A DNA stretch of 64,000 bases from PALSA-129 sp963842505. Lineage in GTDB: Bacteria > Acidobacteriota > Terriglobia > Bryobacterales > Bryobacteraceae. Position 1 is the first letter of the stretch. Each line of letters opens with the position of its first letter. Shown here one piece after another: positions 34,259 to 42,506 of this stretch. The notes under the pieces were generated by a model. The model saw nothing but the letters and a program-made list of their open reading frames with translations. It was not told the origin of the DNA and did not search any database. The stretch lies in contig CAWJGZ010000004.1 in NCBI GenBank assembly GCA_963842505.1, forward strand, positions 1,302,001-1,366,000, written 5' to 3'. The translations under genes and the position numbers were made by a program.

Positions 34259-36568
34259 GTGCCAAAAACTCCTTCGCCGACATCCATGCTGGCTCGCCGC
34301 CCCGCGACGGAACTCGTCCGTACCTATGTTTGGGAGCTGCCGCTTCGCATTGCTCACTGGCTGATTGTCTTTTCGATCGCGTCGCTCTCGCTTACCGGCC
34401 TGTTCATGCACCGCCCGTTTCTGGTCCCGTCCGGGCAGGCGCCTTACCTCATGGCCACGGTGCGGTTTGTTCACGTGGTCTCGGGATTCGTCCTGATTGG
34501 CGCGTTCGCGTTACGGATGTACTGGTTTTTCAAGGGTAACTTCTGGGCGCGATGGTCGTCATACATCCCCATTCACCGCCGCCAATGGACCGGTATGGGC
34601 TCGATGATCGAGTTCTATTCGTTTTTGCGTTTCGATCCCGGCCATCGCGTTGGCCATAATCCTCTGGCCGCGCTGTCGTACGTCGTCATTTACCTGCTGA
34701 TCCTGGTCGAGATCCTGACCGGCCTGGCTTTATACAGCCGGGTGCTGGGCAATCCCGTCCTGACTCAATTCATCGGCTGGCTGCCGCAACTGATTGATCC
34801 CCAGTACCTCCGCGAAGTTCACTTCTTTCTGATGTTCGTGTTCGTCGCGTTCATGCTCTTCCACGTCTATCTTTCGGTTCTCATCTCGATCGAGGAAGAA
34901 AACGGACTGCTGGACAGCATTTTCTCCGGATGGAAGTTCATGCCCGCCGGCGAGCTGCGTCATGAGGTAGCGGCCATCCCGGAAGCGCGTAGCTTCGTCA
35001 AACGCCACCAGTTGCTGCCGAAAGGCGCACCGGACGAGAAAGGCTCGGAAGGGCCGCCCAAGGCCCGCCCCGGCCCGGGCCCGGTGGCGCTCTATCGCAA
35101 CTGGATCAGTTTTGCCGGAACGGGTATCGCCGCCGTGGGCCTGCTCGTTTTTGTAGTCTTGCTGGCCTATCACACCATCGGAGGCGGCGCGCTGGTTCAG
35201 CCCTACGGCGACCTGGTGATCTTCTTTGTTCCGCCGGTATTCGTGATTGCCGGCGTCGTCGTGGTGCTGGTCGGAATGTACGTCCAGTGGATCCGCTGGC
35301 GCATGTACAAGCCGCTTTCTTTCGCGCGCTACCCCAAGTGGGATCTCAATGTCGCCAGGGAGAGAAAGGCTCTGCTGGTAGTCGCCATCGGGGCCGTGCT
35401 GCTGTCCGTTCCGGCTATTTACGGCGGCTTTCAGGCCTATCTCTACACCGACGCTGTATCCTTTTGTGGGGCCGTTTGCCATTCCATGACGCCGGAGTAC
35501 GCCACCTATCAGCGGTCGCCGCACGCGCGCGTGAAGTGCGCGCAATGCCATGTCGCAGCCGGCGTCACCGGGTATGCCGAATCGAAGATTCGCGGTGTAG
35601 TGGAACTCGTCGAGACCATGCAGAACAGCTTTCCGCGCCCGATTCCGGTTCCGGTTGTGGCGTTGCGCCCGATACGCGGCAATTGCGAGACTTGCCATTG
35701 GCCTCCGAATTTCTTCGGAGGCCGCGAGGTGCGCAAGGTGCACTTCCTGTCCGACGAGCAGAACACCCGCTGGGAGATCGATCTGCGCGTGTTGGTCGGC
35801 GGCGGCGAGTTCGTAACCCCATCGCAAATGGGAATTCACTGGCATGTGGCGAGCAAGGTGGAATATGTCGCGACCGACACCGAGAGGCAGAATATTACGT
35901 GGGTGCGAGCGGTGGACCCTAGAACTGGCCAGGCGAACGTGTACACCTCGCAACCGCAGGCCTCGACTGCCGCGCCGGCTGGCGAGATCCGCACCGTGGA
36001 CTGCGTGGATTGTCACAACCGCCCCACCCACATCCTGCAAGCGCCGGACGAGAGCGTGGACGCGGCCCTTGCCAATGGCCTTATCGATCCGTCCCTTCCC
36101 TTTATCAAGCAGCAGGGCGTAACGGCGCTTGGCGCGTCTTACGCGGACCGCGACCAGGCGCCCCGGGGAATCGACAGCGCCCTGCGCGGCTATTATCAGA
36201 AGAATTACCCACAGGTGTACGCTGGCAAGCAGCCGGCGATCCAGGCCGCCATCGGCTTTTTGCAGGTTACTTACAGCCGCTATCATTTCCCGGAGATGAA
36301 AGTACGCTGGGATACATACTATACCAACGACGGTCACGTTCACTTCACGGGGTGCTTCCGCTGCCATGACGGTCAGCATAAGAGTGTAGACGGGAAGCTC
36401 ATTGGCTCCGATTGCGGCCTCTGTCACAGGATCCTGCAACAGGGCAAGCCCGGGAGCTTCCAAACCGCAACGGGCCCCGAGGGGCTGCCCTTCGAACACC
36501 CGGTAGACATCGGCGACGCGTGGAAGGAACAGCCGTGCAACTCGTGCCATACGGGAGGGCCGCAGTGA
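34259..36568 (+). CDS. Fused hydrogenase cytochrome b and seven-haem NapC/NrfH-like cytochrome c
   Basis: This 769-residue membrane protein joins two electron carriers. Residues 25-225 are a HyaC-type di-haem cytochrome b with four helices and candidate axial histidines His 33, 72, 188 and 202. Three further helices lie near 284-304, 318-343 and 370-391. The periplasmic C-terminal part has seven CxxCH haem-attachment motifs at residues 403, 427, 476, 582, 699, 719 and 760. The single frame shows no shift at the joint. It would take electrons from the hydrogenase clusters through b haems to a multihaem wire or the quinone pool. It begins nine bases after the large subunit and overlaps the protease gene by 4 bases. 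Confidence 0.9.
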   Translation: MPKTPSPTSMLARRPATELVRTYVWELPLRIAHWLIVFSIASLSLTGLFMHRPFLVPSGQAPYLMATVRFVHVVSGFVLIGAFALRMYWFFKGNFWARWSSYIPIHRRQWTGMGSMIEFYSFLRFDPGHRVGHNPLAALSYVVIYLLILVEILTGLALYSRVLGNPVLTQFIGWLPQLIDPQYLREVHFFLMFVFVAFMLFHVYLSVLISIEEENGLLDSIFSGWKFMPAGELRHEVAAIPEARSFVKRHQLLPKGAPDEKGSEGPPKARPGPGPVALYRNWISFAGTGIAAVGLLVFVVLLAYHTIGGGALVQPYGDLVIFFVPPVFVIAGVVVVLVGMYVQWIRWRMYKPLSFARYPKWDLNVARERKALLVVAIGAVLLSVPAIYGGFQAYLYTDAVSFCGAVCHSMTPEYATYQRSPHARVKCAQCHVAAGVTGYAESKIRGVVELVETMQNSFPRPIPVPVVALRPIRGNCETCHWPPNFFGGREVRKVHFLSDEQNTRWEIDLRVLVGGGEFVTPSQMGIHWHVASKVEYVATDTERQNITWVRAVDPRTGQANVYTSQPQASTAAPAGEIRTVDCVDCHNRPTHILQAPDESVDAALANGLIDPSLPFIKQQGVTALGASYADRDQAPRGIDSALRGYYQKNYPQVYAGKQPAIQAAIGFLQVTYSRYHFPEMKVRWDTYYTNDGHVHFTGCFRCHDGQHKSVDGKLIGSDCGLCHRILQQGKPGSFQTATGPEGLPFEHPVDIGDAWKEQPCNSCHTGGPQ

Positions 36569-37188
36569 TTGATTTAGCCGCCGGCTCCCGCGCTCATCGT
36601 GATCCGGATCCGCCGCCGCCCATTGCCGTCGTCGGCGTCGGAAACCTGTTGCTGTCCGATGACGGAGTCGGTATCCATGCAATCCGGCGTTTGCGAAAAA
36701 ACTCGCGCGTCCAATCGATGGCCCGCCTCATCGACGGCGGTACCATCGGAACCGATTTGCTGGCCGAGGTCTGCGGCTGTACAAACCTGCTGATCATCGA
36801 CGCCGTGGATGCGGACCTGCCGCCCGGCAATACCATCTGGATGGATTTTAGCGGTCCGGATCCACAGAAGATCGATACCCGCAACGCACACCAGTTTGCC
36901 ATACCCGGACTGCTCGACGACCTGCGCCTGCTCGGCCTGGCGCCCCGTCAAGTGGTCCTGCTAGGCGTCCAACCGGCCGCCATGGGATTGGGTACGCGGT
37001 TGTCGCCCGAGGTCTCGAGCGCCTTGCCCGTTGTGACCGCGCAGGTGCTGCGGCAACTGGATCAGTGGACATCGGCCGCCGGGGCCGCGAATTCCAAGCG
37101 GTCCCGAGGTGCGGACTCTCTCGACCCCGCACTTCCGGGAGCCGCAAGAAAGACATCAGAAACAGAGCAGCCTAGAGAACGCATATGA
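36565..37188 (+). CDS. Hydrogenase maturation endopeptidase (HupD/HyaD family)
   Basis: The 207-residue protein removes the C-terminal tail of the large subunit after Ni-Fe assembly. Family motifs are VVGVGNLLLSDDGVGIHAIR near residue 20, IIDAVDADLPPG with the Ni-sensing Asp, and NAHQFAIPGLLDDLRLLG with the His. GTG 36565 overlaps the cytochrome stop (GTGA) and has GGGAGG six bases upstream. The last 50 residues are polar and probably disordered. No hypA-F genes are present nearby, so cofactor assembly must be encoded elsewhere. Confidence 0.88.
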   Translation: MIDLAAGSRAHRDPDPPPPIAVVGVGNLLLSDDGVGIHAIRRLRKNSRVQSMARLIDGGTIGTDLLAEVCGCTNLLIIDAVDADLPPGNTIWMDFSGPDPQKIDTRNAHQFAIPGLLDDLRLLGLAPRQVVLLGVQPAAMGLGTRLSPEVSSALPVVTAQVLRQLDQWTSAAGAANSKRSRGADSLDPALPGAARKTSETEQPRERI

Positions 37189-37376
37189 ACGGAACTCGAG
37201 CATTAAGGATCATTGCTTTCATGTCGATTTCGATCGGCGTCGGTATCCTCAGCCGCGCGGCGTGGGGCTTCGTCGCTTTCGGAATACTGGTGTTGATCGA
37301 CAACTTCGTCATCCCGAATCGCTCTCCCGCGCCACCGGATCACCGGGTTGTCGAGAAAGAAATCACGGAGCCGTAG
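37185..37376 (+). CDS. Small two-helix membrane protein at the end of the hydrogenase operon
   Basis: The 63-residue product has two close hydrophobic segments (IIAFMSISIGVGILSRA and WGFVAFGILVLIDNFVI) and a polar tail. Its ATG overlaps the endopeptidase stop (ATGA), so it is translated with the operon. No family is recognised. It might stabilise the membrane hydrogenase-cytochrome complex; that is inference from position. The 256 bases that follow hold no gene I can support. Confidence 0.6.
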   Translation: MNGTRALRIIAFMSISIGVGILSRAAWGFVAFGILVLIDNFVIPNRSPAPPDHRVVEKEITEP

Positions 37377-37632
37377 CACGCTTCCGAAGTACTTGCGAAT
37401 GCCCCCGGCGGCATGGGTCTCATCGCCGCCCCGTTGCGGAGCGGAGGCGCGAGGACAGGGTCAACTGCCGCAATACAAAGGCCGCAAGAGCCGTGAAGTG
37501 CGACGGTGGACTGTTTTCCCGCAACTGCCACGCGCGATCGCCATCGATCGGCCCTTTTGAGCATCCCCTACATGAACTTCGTGACGATTCTCTCCCCGGT
37601 GCGGTGACTTCTGGGCGCGCCGCGTGCACAAA

Positions 37633-37935
37633 TCAGCCTCTCAGCTTCTCCTCCACGCTGTGGATCTTGTCCTCCAGGCACTGCTCTTTGTCTATCCTGG
37701 TCCCAAACCGCATCGTCGTCGAAATCCGTGGCACGCCCGAGCTGTGGAGCACTTCGTGGCAGCGTTTAACCGCCGCGAAGACGGTGTCCCAGTCGCCCTC
37801 GATGTTCGTACCGTAGGCGTGGAGTTTCGTCTTCAGGCCGGCCTCGGCTAGAATCCGCTCGCAAACCGCTACCTGCTTGGAGACGGAAAGCCCGACACCC
37901 ATCGGAATCACGCACAGATCTGCGATCACTTTCAT
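37633..37935 (-). CDS. MTH1187/YkoF-type thiamine-binding protein
   Basis: The 100-residue product matches the DUF77/thiamine-binding family: MKVIADLCVIPMGVGLSVSK at the N terminus, KLHAYGTNIEGDWDTVFAAV in the middle, and HEVLHSSGVPRISTTMRFGT. These form ferredoxin-like tetramers that bind thiamine or a related ligand in the cytoplasm. It is transcribed after the rubrerythrin gene on the same strand, 44 bases apart. Confidence 0.85.
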   Translation of the reverse strand: MKVIADLCVIPMGVGLSVSKQVAVCERILAEAGLKTKLHAYGTNIEGDWDTVFAAVKRCHEVLHSSGVPRISTTMRFGTRIDKEQCLEDKIHSVEEKLRG

Positions 37936-37979
37936 GGCAATTACTCCGGTTGTTTGGCCCTCGGCGCGCCCATTTTGCC

Positions 37980-38606
37980 TTACCGCACGTTTTCAAACCG
38001 GTCGGTGGGGTGCGAACAGACCGGGCACCGTGAACCGTCGGCCTTCGCTGCCGTAAAACCGCAGACCGGGCAGACGTAGTAGACGATCGCTTCGCCCCTC
38101 AGTCTCTCCAGTTCCTTCAGCGCCTGGGTGAAAAGGGCGGCATGTTCGGTTTCCGCTTTTTGTGCCAGGTGGAAGGTCCGGCCCGCCGCCTGGTTTCGTT
38201 CGGAACGCGCCTGGCGAAGGAACGCGGGGTACATTTCGTCGCGCTCGTAAACTTCGCCCTTGATTGCGGCTTCGAGGTTATCGTGCGTTGACCTGACGAC
38301 CACAGGCTCGATGTTCGCCTTGGGCGAAGCTCCCATGCCGAGGATCACTACTTCATGATTCCGGGCGTGAATCTCTTCCGCGCGGGCGGCCGCCCGAAAC
38401 AGAGAAGCGACTGGCGCGTATCCCTCCTCGTCCGCGTCCTTGGCGAATGCCAGGTAGCGGGTGTGCGCATTCATTTCGCCGTTGTAGGCCGTCTGGAGGT
38501 TGGCAAGCGTCACGGACTCCACCACGGAGGACGCTGCGCTCGCGTCCGCGCCGGCTGCGCCCGATGCCGGCGCGGAGGCGTGCTCGATTTTCGTGTTTCT
38601 CTTCAT
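37980..38606 (-). CDS. Rubrerythrin
   Basis: The 208-residue product has the two domains of rubrerythrin. The four-helix ferritin-like di-iron domain carries the glutamate motifs AYNGEMNAHTRYLAFA, RAAARAEEIHARNHE, GEVYERDEMYP and LAQKAETEHAALF. The C-terminal rubredoxin-like domain has CPVCGF and CPVCSHP. It reduces hydrogen peroxide in the cytoplasm. The N-terminal 30 residues are Ala/Ser-rich and extra to the usual family length. An AAGGAG site lies 12 bases before the ATG. It sits in a redox-stress cluster with a quinone oxidoreductase upstream. Confidence 0.92.
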   Translation of the reverse strand: MKRNTKIEHASAPASGAAGADASAASSVVESVTLANLQTAYNGEMNAHTRYLAFAKDADEEGYAPVASLFRAAARAEEIHARNHEVVILGMGASPKANIEPVVVRSTHDNLEAAIKGEVYERDEMYPAFLRQARSERNQAAGRTFHLAQKAETEHAALFTQALKELERLRGEAIVYYVCPVCGFTAAKADGSRCPVCSHPTDRFENVR

Positions 38607-38629
38607 AGTTTGCGACTCTCCTTTTCAGC

Positions 38630-39556
38630 TTAATTAATTTTCAGTACGATTTTTCCGCGGGCGTGGCCGCTCTGGCTCAATTCCTGCGCCTGGCGCGCTT
38701 CGGCGAGCGGCAACACTGTCTCGACAGGGGACTTGATCTTCCCGGTGTCCACCAACTTGGCGATGCCCGCCAGCAATGCTCCGTCCGGTTTCAGATGCAC
38801 AAATGCGTGCCGAATGTTGAGAGATTCGGCGGTCTCCACGGACGGCTGACTCACTATCGAGACCAAAACACCGAACGGTTTGATTACCTGCCACGACCGC
38901 TCCTGAACCTCACCCCCCAGCGTATCGAGCACCGCATCCACGTGTCTCATGTGGGTAAAATCCGTCTGCCGGTAGTCAATCACTTCATCGGCGCCCAACC
39001 CCTTTACGAAGTCCGCATTGGCCGTCGAACAGGTGGCGAGCACGTGGGCCCCCTTCCACTTCGCGAATTGCACGGCAAAACTTCCGACCCCGCCGGATCC
39101 CGCGTGAATGAGAACCCTCTGGCCGCGCTTTAGCAGAGCACCTTCGAACAGAGCTTGCCACGCTGTCATGGCGGCAAGGGGGATCCCGGCGGCGGCAACG
39201 TGGTCGATCGATCGCGGCTTTTGAGCAACCAGCGACGCATCCACCACGGCGAACTCCGCGTACGCCCCATCGCGGCTGAGACCCTGGCTGCTGAATACCG
39301 CGTCACCGGGCTTGAACCGCGTAACCTCCGGGCCAGTTTCCTCTACAATGCCCGAAAGATCCCACCCCGGAATAAACGGAAACGTGTATTGCAGGCGGTC
39401 CTTGAGGAGGCCTTCGCGAATTTTCCAATCCACCGGGTTGATTCCTGCCGCGCAGACTTCGACCAGCACTTCGCCCGCACCAGGTGTTGGCCAGGGTGCT
39501 TCTTCGTAAGCCAGAACTTCCGGTCCACCATAAGAATGAATCCGAATTGCTTTCAT
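38630..39556 (-). CDS. Zinc-independent NADP-dependent quinone oxidoreductase (MDR superfamily)
   Basis: The 308-residue product belongs to the quinone-oxidoreductase branch of medium-chain dehydrogenases. The N-terminal MKAIRIHSYGGPEVLAYEEA, AAGINPVDWKIREGLL and GWDLSGIVEETGPEVTRF, the Rossmann motif VLIHAGSGGVGSFAVQFAKW and the DEVIDYRQTDFT segment are all typical. Zinc-ligand cysteines are absent. It reduces quinones or enones with NADPH. The ATG at 39556 is chosen by homology at the N terminus; the frame is open 27 codons upstream but with no supporting signal. Confidence 0.9.
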   Translation of the reverse strand: MKAIRIHSYGGPEVLAYEEAPWPTPGAGEVLVEVCAAGINPVDWKIREGLLKDRLQYTFPFIPGWDLSGIVEETGPEVTRFKPGDAVFSSQGLSRDGAYAEFAVVDASLVAQKPRSIDHVAAAGIPLAAMTAWQALFEGALLKRGQRVLIHAGSGGVGSFAVQFAKWKGAHVLATCSTANADFVKGLGADEVIDYRQTDFTHMRHVDAVLDTLGGEVQERSWQVIKPFGVLVSIVSQPSVETAESLNIRHAFVHLKPDGALLAGIAKLVDTGKIKSPVETVLPLAEARQAQELSQSGHARGKIVLKIN

Positions 39557-40045
39557 TGTTTTGGTAGTGTCCACTCGTTTTCTCCAAATCTGCCGAACAC
39601 TGGATGGGCTGCAATTCACCGCCCATTTGCGCGGCACACCGTCTCGAGGTTATGGTTTGCCGATTGCATCATAAGAATTGAGAAGAAAGAGACTCGCCTG
39701 TCTGTATTGGGTGATCGCATCACGGCAGCCTTCACCACAATCGGGTTGCTCTCGCTGAGAGGAGCTGTCTGAAATCCAGCCATCGTGTGTCAGATTCAGT
39801 CACCACCCAGTGAATCCTTGCCGATTTGTGGTGGAGTCGCGGTCCGCCGCTTTGAGGAGCCGCCGCAGCCTGGCTGGGTAACGGCATGATCGCCGGGCGC
39901 CAAGGCCCGCGGATCAAAGTACCCGCAACCACGACGAGGTCAAGCGGAAATCCGAGCAGGAAGTTCGGGCGATCCTGGGTCGCCTCGACGCGAAGGATAA
40001 GGAGCCTCGTGCAGCTTCACAATACTCCGGCTGCGCGAGGCACGC
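39557..40045. other. 489-base gap with no supportable gene
   Basis: The short open frames here are unlike one another on the two strands and lack ribosome sites. A piece near 39940-40025 reads VKRKSEQEVRAILGRLDAKD in one frame and might be the remnant of a decayed gene, but it has no start and I cannot name it. No repeat or structured RNA is evident. Confidence 0.4.
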
Positions 40046-40270
40046 TCAGACGCGATCCTTTTCGAACGCAAGCACAAAGGGCTGCGTGCGCTGGCCACTC
40101 GAATCCGCCTTCACGCTCTGCCGCCGCACAAAGTCGTTGCCCTCGTGCCATGGCACGGGATAGGTGCGTAAACAGGTGGGGCAGTGATAACAACCGTGAA
40201 TGGGCCAGAAAGGCTCCTCATGAAACGTCCGGCACCATCCAATTGAAACGCGATTCCAGAGGGCTCGCAT
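40046..40270 (-). CDS. Small conserved-looking protein with a CxxC pair
   Basis: The 74-residue product begins MRALWNRVSIGWCRTFHEEP and continues FWPIHGCYHCPTCLRTYPVP. The closely spaced CYHCPTC could bind zinc or an Fe-S cluster. ATG 40270 is chosen because AAAGGAG lies six bases upstream; the frame is open 46 codons further with no such signal. I do not recognise the family. It is upstream of nothing obvious on its strand and may be monocistronic. Confidence 0.55.
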   Translation of the reverse strand: MRALWNRVSIGWCRTFHEEPFWPIHGCYHCPTCLRTYPVPWHEGNDFVRRQSVKADSSGQRTQPFVLAFEKDRV

Positions 40271-40460
40271 CTGCTTCTCCTTTGTGTCGACCAGGTCGAT
40301 CACACCCTGAGAAAGGCAATACGGCTGCCATTTCGGCCCCTTAGAATGAACGGCCGCAAACGGCTCCCCCGCGGAGATTGACTGCCTGCTGAACACTGGT
40401 GTCCACAATTAAGGCACGGCAAAGTAAGTTGGGGGAAGGAACCAGATCACAACAAGGAAA

Positions 40461-40509
40461 GCGCCCGGGAGCTTTCTCCTGGGCGTCGAAACAGCTAGCC
40501 CTGGCTAGC
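40461..40509 (-). terminator. Paired hairpins downstream of the universal stress gene
   Basis: GCTAGCC-CT-GGCTAGC (40494-40509) and a ten-pair stem with one mismatch (arms CGCCCGGGAG and CTCCTGGGCG, 40462-40485) stand in tandem 10-60 bases beyond the stop codon at 40520. On the minus strand the second is followed by CTTTCCTTGTTGT, a loose T-rich run, which suits a rho-independent terminator. Confidence 0.5.
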
Positions 40510-40519
40510 CGTCAAGCGT

Positions 40520-41395
40520 TCAAATGCTGATCACCGGGCACGGAGATTCGCGGATCAGACTATAGGAATGCGTCCGCAAGCGTCCCATCATGCCGCGGTT
40601 TGAGGCCCGGCCGATAATCAGGAGATCCGCCCGGTTGTCCTCCACCACGGAACGCACCACTGTCGATACGTTCCCGCCTTCCACGCGGACCTCGGCGCCC
40701 GGCATCGGCGAGTCTTGCAGCACTCTGGAAATCCTGGCCCGCGCATCTCCAATAAGTGACCTTCGCATATCGGCTTCCAAAAAGTATGTCTCCGGATGGA
40801 ACTGCAAGGATGGAATCGCATGGGCCACCACCAGGCGCGCCTCAAGATCCGAAGCCAGGTCCGCGGCCCACCGTAATATCAGGTCGCGTTCCGGAGTCCG
40901 ATCGACGGCACACACGATTACCTTGGGAATGACCGAGGCGGTCGAGTGCCCGTCCGCGATATGCGAACTTGTCCAAACAGGGCATTCGACGTCGTGCAGG
41001 ACCTTTGCCGCCACCGAACCCAGAAGGAATCGCCGAAATGCGCTGCGACCTCGTGTCGGCATCATGACCAGACTTACCCGCTCTGAAGTGCAGTAGGTTG
41101 TGATGAATTCGGCCGGGTCCCCTTCGTGGATTATCCGGTTCACAGCCACATCCCGGAGTTCGTCCGTAAGAAACAGATTCAGGCGGTTACTGGTCTCTTC
41201 CTTTTGGTGCGCCAGCACTTCCTCGACCACCGTGCCGCCGCCCAGTGCGGCCCATGCCGGATCCAGGGGAGCCACTACGTGGAGCAACGTGATCTTAGCG
41301 TGATAATGGCGGGCGATTCCGGCGGCGTAACGCGCCATATCAACCGAGCGTGGCGAAAAATCGGTCGGTAAGAGGATTTCGTCTAGCGAGCGCAT
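40520..41395 (-). CDS. Universal stress protein, tandem UspA domains
   Basis: The 291-residue product has two UspA domains. The first begins MRSLDEILLPTDFSPRSVDM and has the loop MMPTRGRSAFRRFLLGSVAA. The second begins VIVCAVDRTPERDLILRWAA and ends LLIIGRASNRGMMGRL with SPCPVISI. The G-x2-G-x9-G-S/T-like ATP loop is partly conserved in both domains. ATG 41395 is preferred because GGGGAG is five bases upstream; an ATG five codons earlier is less likely. A related gene lies at 47678, so the two bracket the two-component system. Confidence 0.9.
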   Translation of the reverse strand: MRSLDEILLPTDFSPRSVDMARYAAGIARHYHAKITLLHVVAPLDPAWAALGGGTVVEEVLAHQKEETSNRLNLFLTDELRDVAVNRIIHEGDPAEFITTYCTSERVSLVMMPTRGRSAFRRFLLGSVAAKVLHDVECPVWTSSHIADGHSTASVIPKVIVCAVDRTPERDLILRWAADLASDLEARLVVAHAIPSLQFHPETYFLEADMRRSLIGDARARISRVLQDSPMPGAEVRVEGGNVSTVVRSVVEDNRADLLIIGRASNRGMMGRLRTHSYSLIRESPCPVISI

Positions 41396-41440
41396 CTTGT
41401 CTCCCCGCAAGTCACACTGAGCAACTCGATATCCATGAAT

Positions 41441-41890
41441 CTACTGCCTCCTCTCCCAGCCCTGACTTCTTGGCGGGGAATCACGCGCGGTTCCAACGGT
41501 TCGAACTACTTCTTCAGCCCGAAATGGCTCCAGCAGGAGGTCGTAAGCGCCCCGGTTGAGGACCTCCGCCCAGAGACGCTCATCGGCAAGATGAGATGCT
41601 ACGATGAGCGACGGGCTCCCAGGCAGCGCTTCAAGCCGCGTCAGGACGTCTCTCCAGTTGCCATCAGGCAGTTTCTCGTCGCACATCACAAGCGACGCCC
41701 GGGGCAGCAGCGGTTGAGCCGCCGCTAAGCTGTGGCACACCTCCGGTTTCCAGCCGGCTCCGCGGAGAATCTCCTTCAAAGATCCGCAGTCTCCGGGAGC
41801 CGCTATGATTTCGAGAATCACTTCGTTATTGACCGTGGCCCGCTGCTGAGTCCCCGCATCGATGCTTCGCGCTACTTGCTTCGTTGACAT
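41441..41890 (-). CDS. Degenerate receiver-domain (response-regulator-like) protein
   Basis: The 149-residue protein resembles a stand-alone CheY-like receiver: ILEIIAAPGDCGSLKEILRG at the start, ASLVMCDEKLPDGNWRDVLT with the presumed phospho-Asp in CDEKLPDG, SPSLIVASHLADERLWAEVL, and GAYDLLLEPFRAEEV in place of the usual K-P motif. The acidic pair at the first strand is lost (AAPGD) and the conserved Lys is Glu (LLEPF), so phosphorylation is doubtful. ATG 41890 has AAGGGGG close upstream. It is transcribed toward the universal stress gene, 45 bases away. Confidence 0.72.
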   Translation of the reverse strand: MSTKQVARSIDAGTQQRATVNNEVILEIIAAPGDCGSLKEILRGAGWKPEVCHSLAAAQPLLPRASLVMCDEKLPDGNWRDVLTRLEALPGSPSLIVASHLADERLWAEVLNRGAYDLLLEPFRAEEVVRTVGTARDSPPRSQGWERRQ

Positions 41891-42017
41891 GGTCCCCCTT
41901 TGATACGGAGCACATAGTGCGCCATCGGCGAAAGGGTTTTTTGCGCCCGAACGCGCTGTCCTCAAAAACGGTCTGGCTGTAGTTCAGACATCCATGATCA
42001 GAATTCAGACAGGTGAT

Positions 42018-42320
42018 GTGGCGCACGCATTCGTGCGTGACGCGTCGGCACTCATTCCGTCGCCCGGAGCTTTCACATTTGCCAAGCCCGAAGGGCGAAA
42101 GATCATAGCCCACGGCGTGAGCCGTGTGGATAGCGGGTTTGAGAGAGAGCCCCGGAACGGGGCGAGACGTGGCGCACGCATTCGTGCGTGACGCGTGGGC
42201 ACTCATTCCGTCGCCCGGAGCTTCCACATTTGCCAAGCCCGAAGGGCGAAAGATCATAGCCCACGGCGTGAGCCGTGTGGATAGCGGGTTTGAGACTAAG
42301 AGCCCCGGAACGGGGCGAAA
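42018..42320 (+). repeat. Two tandem 151-bp hairpin-rich repeats
   Basis: Unit 1 is 42018-42168 and unit 2 is 42169-42320; they differ at only a few bases. Each holds four GC-rich stem-loops: CACGCA-TTCG-TGCGTG, GCCC-GAA-GGGC, CACGGC-GTGA-GCCGTG and GCCCCG-GAA-CGGGGC. TTCG and GTGA are classical stable RNA tetraloops. A partial third start, GTGGCGCACGCACTCGTGC, is at 42369, and CCTTTCGCCCCG (42357-42368) is the reverse complement of the end of unit 2. They fill most of the 615-base gap before the hybrid kinase. No reading frame here looks coding. Confidence 0.8.
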
Positions 42321-42506
42321 GGAACAGCCGCGGCAAGGGCACAGCGCCCATCGTAAACCTTTCGCCCCGTGGCGCACGCACTCGTGCCGACCCGGTCCCG
42401 ACAAACTTTCCGTCACCCCACCAGTGTGTCGAGAAGAGTCTCTGAACCGCATCCTCGGGCCGCGGGCGAGAAACCCGCACTAATATGAAAGGGGGAGGCG
42501 ATTGTG

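Noticed and set aside
34730..36682. 650-codon open frame on the minus strand
   Set aside because: It lies antisense to the cytochrome fusion gene, whose haem motifs are unambiguous. It arises from high GC third positions and matches no family.
37109..37816. 235-codon plus-strand frame after the hydrogenase operon
   Set aside because: It crosses the endopeptidase end, the small membrane gene and the antisense of the thiamine-binding gene, with no domain or ribosome site.
42018..42385. CRISPR array
   Set aside because: The repeats are 151 bp long, adjacent and without unique spacers of regular length; no cas genes are nearby.
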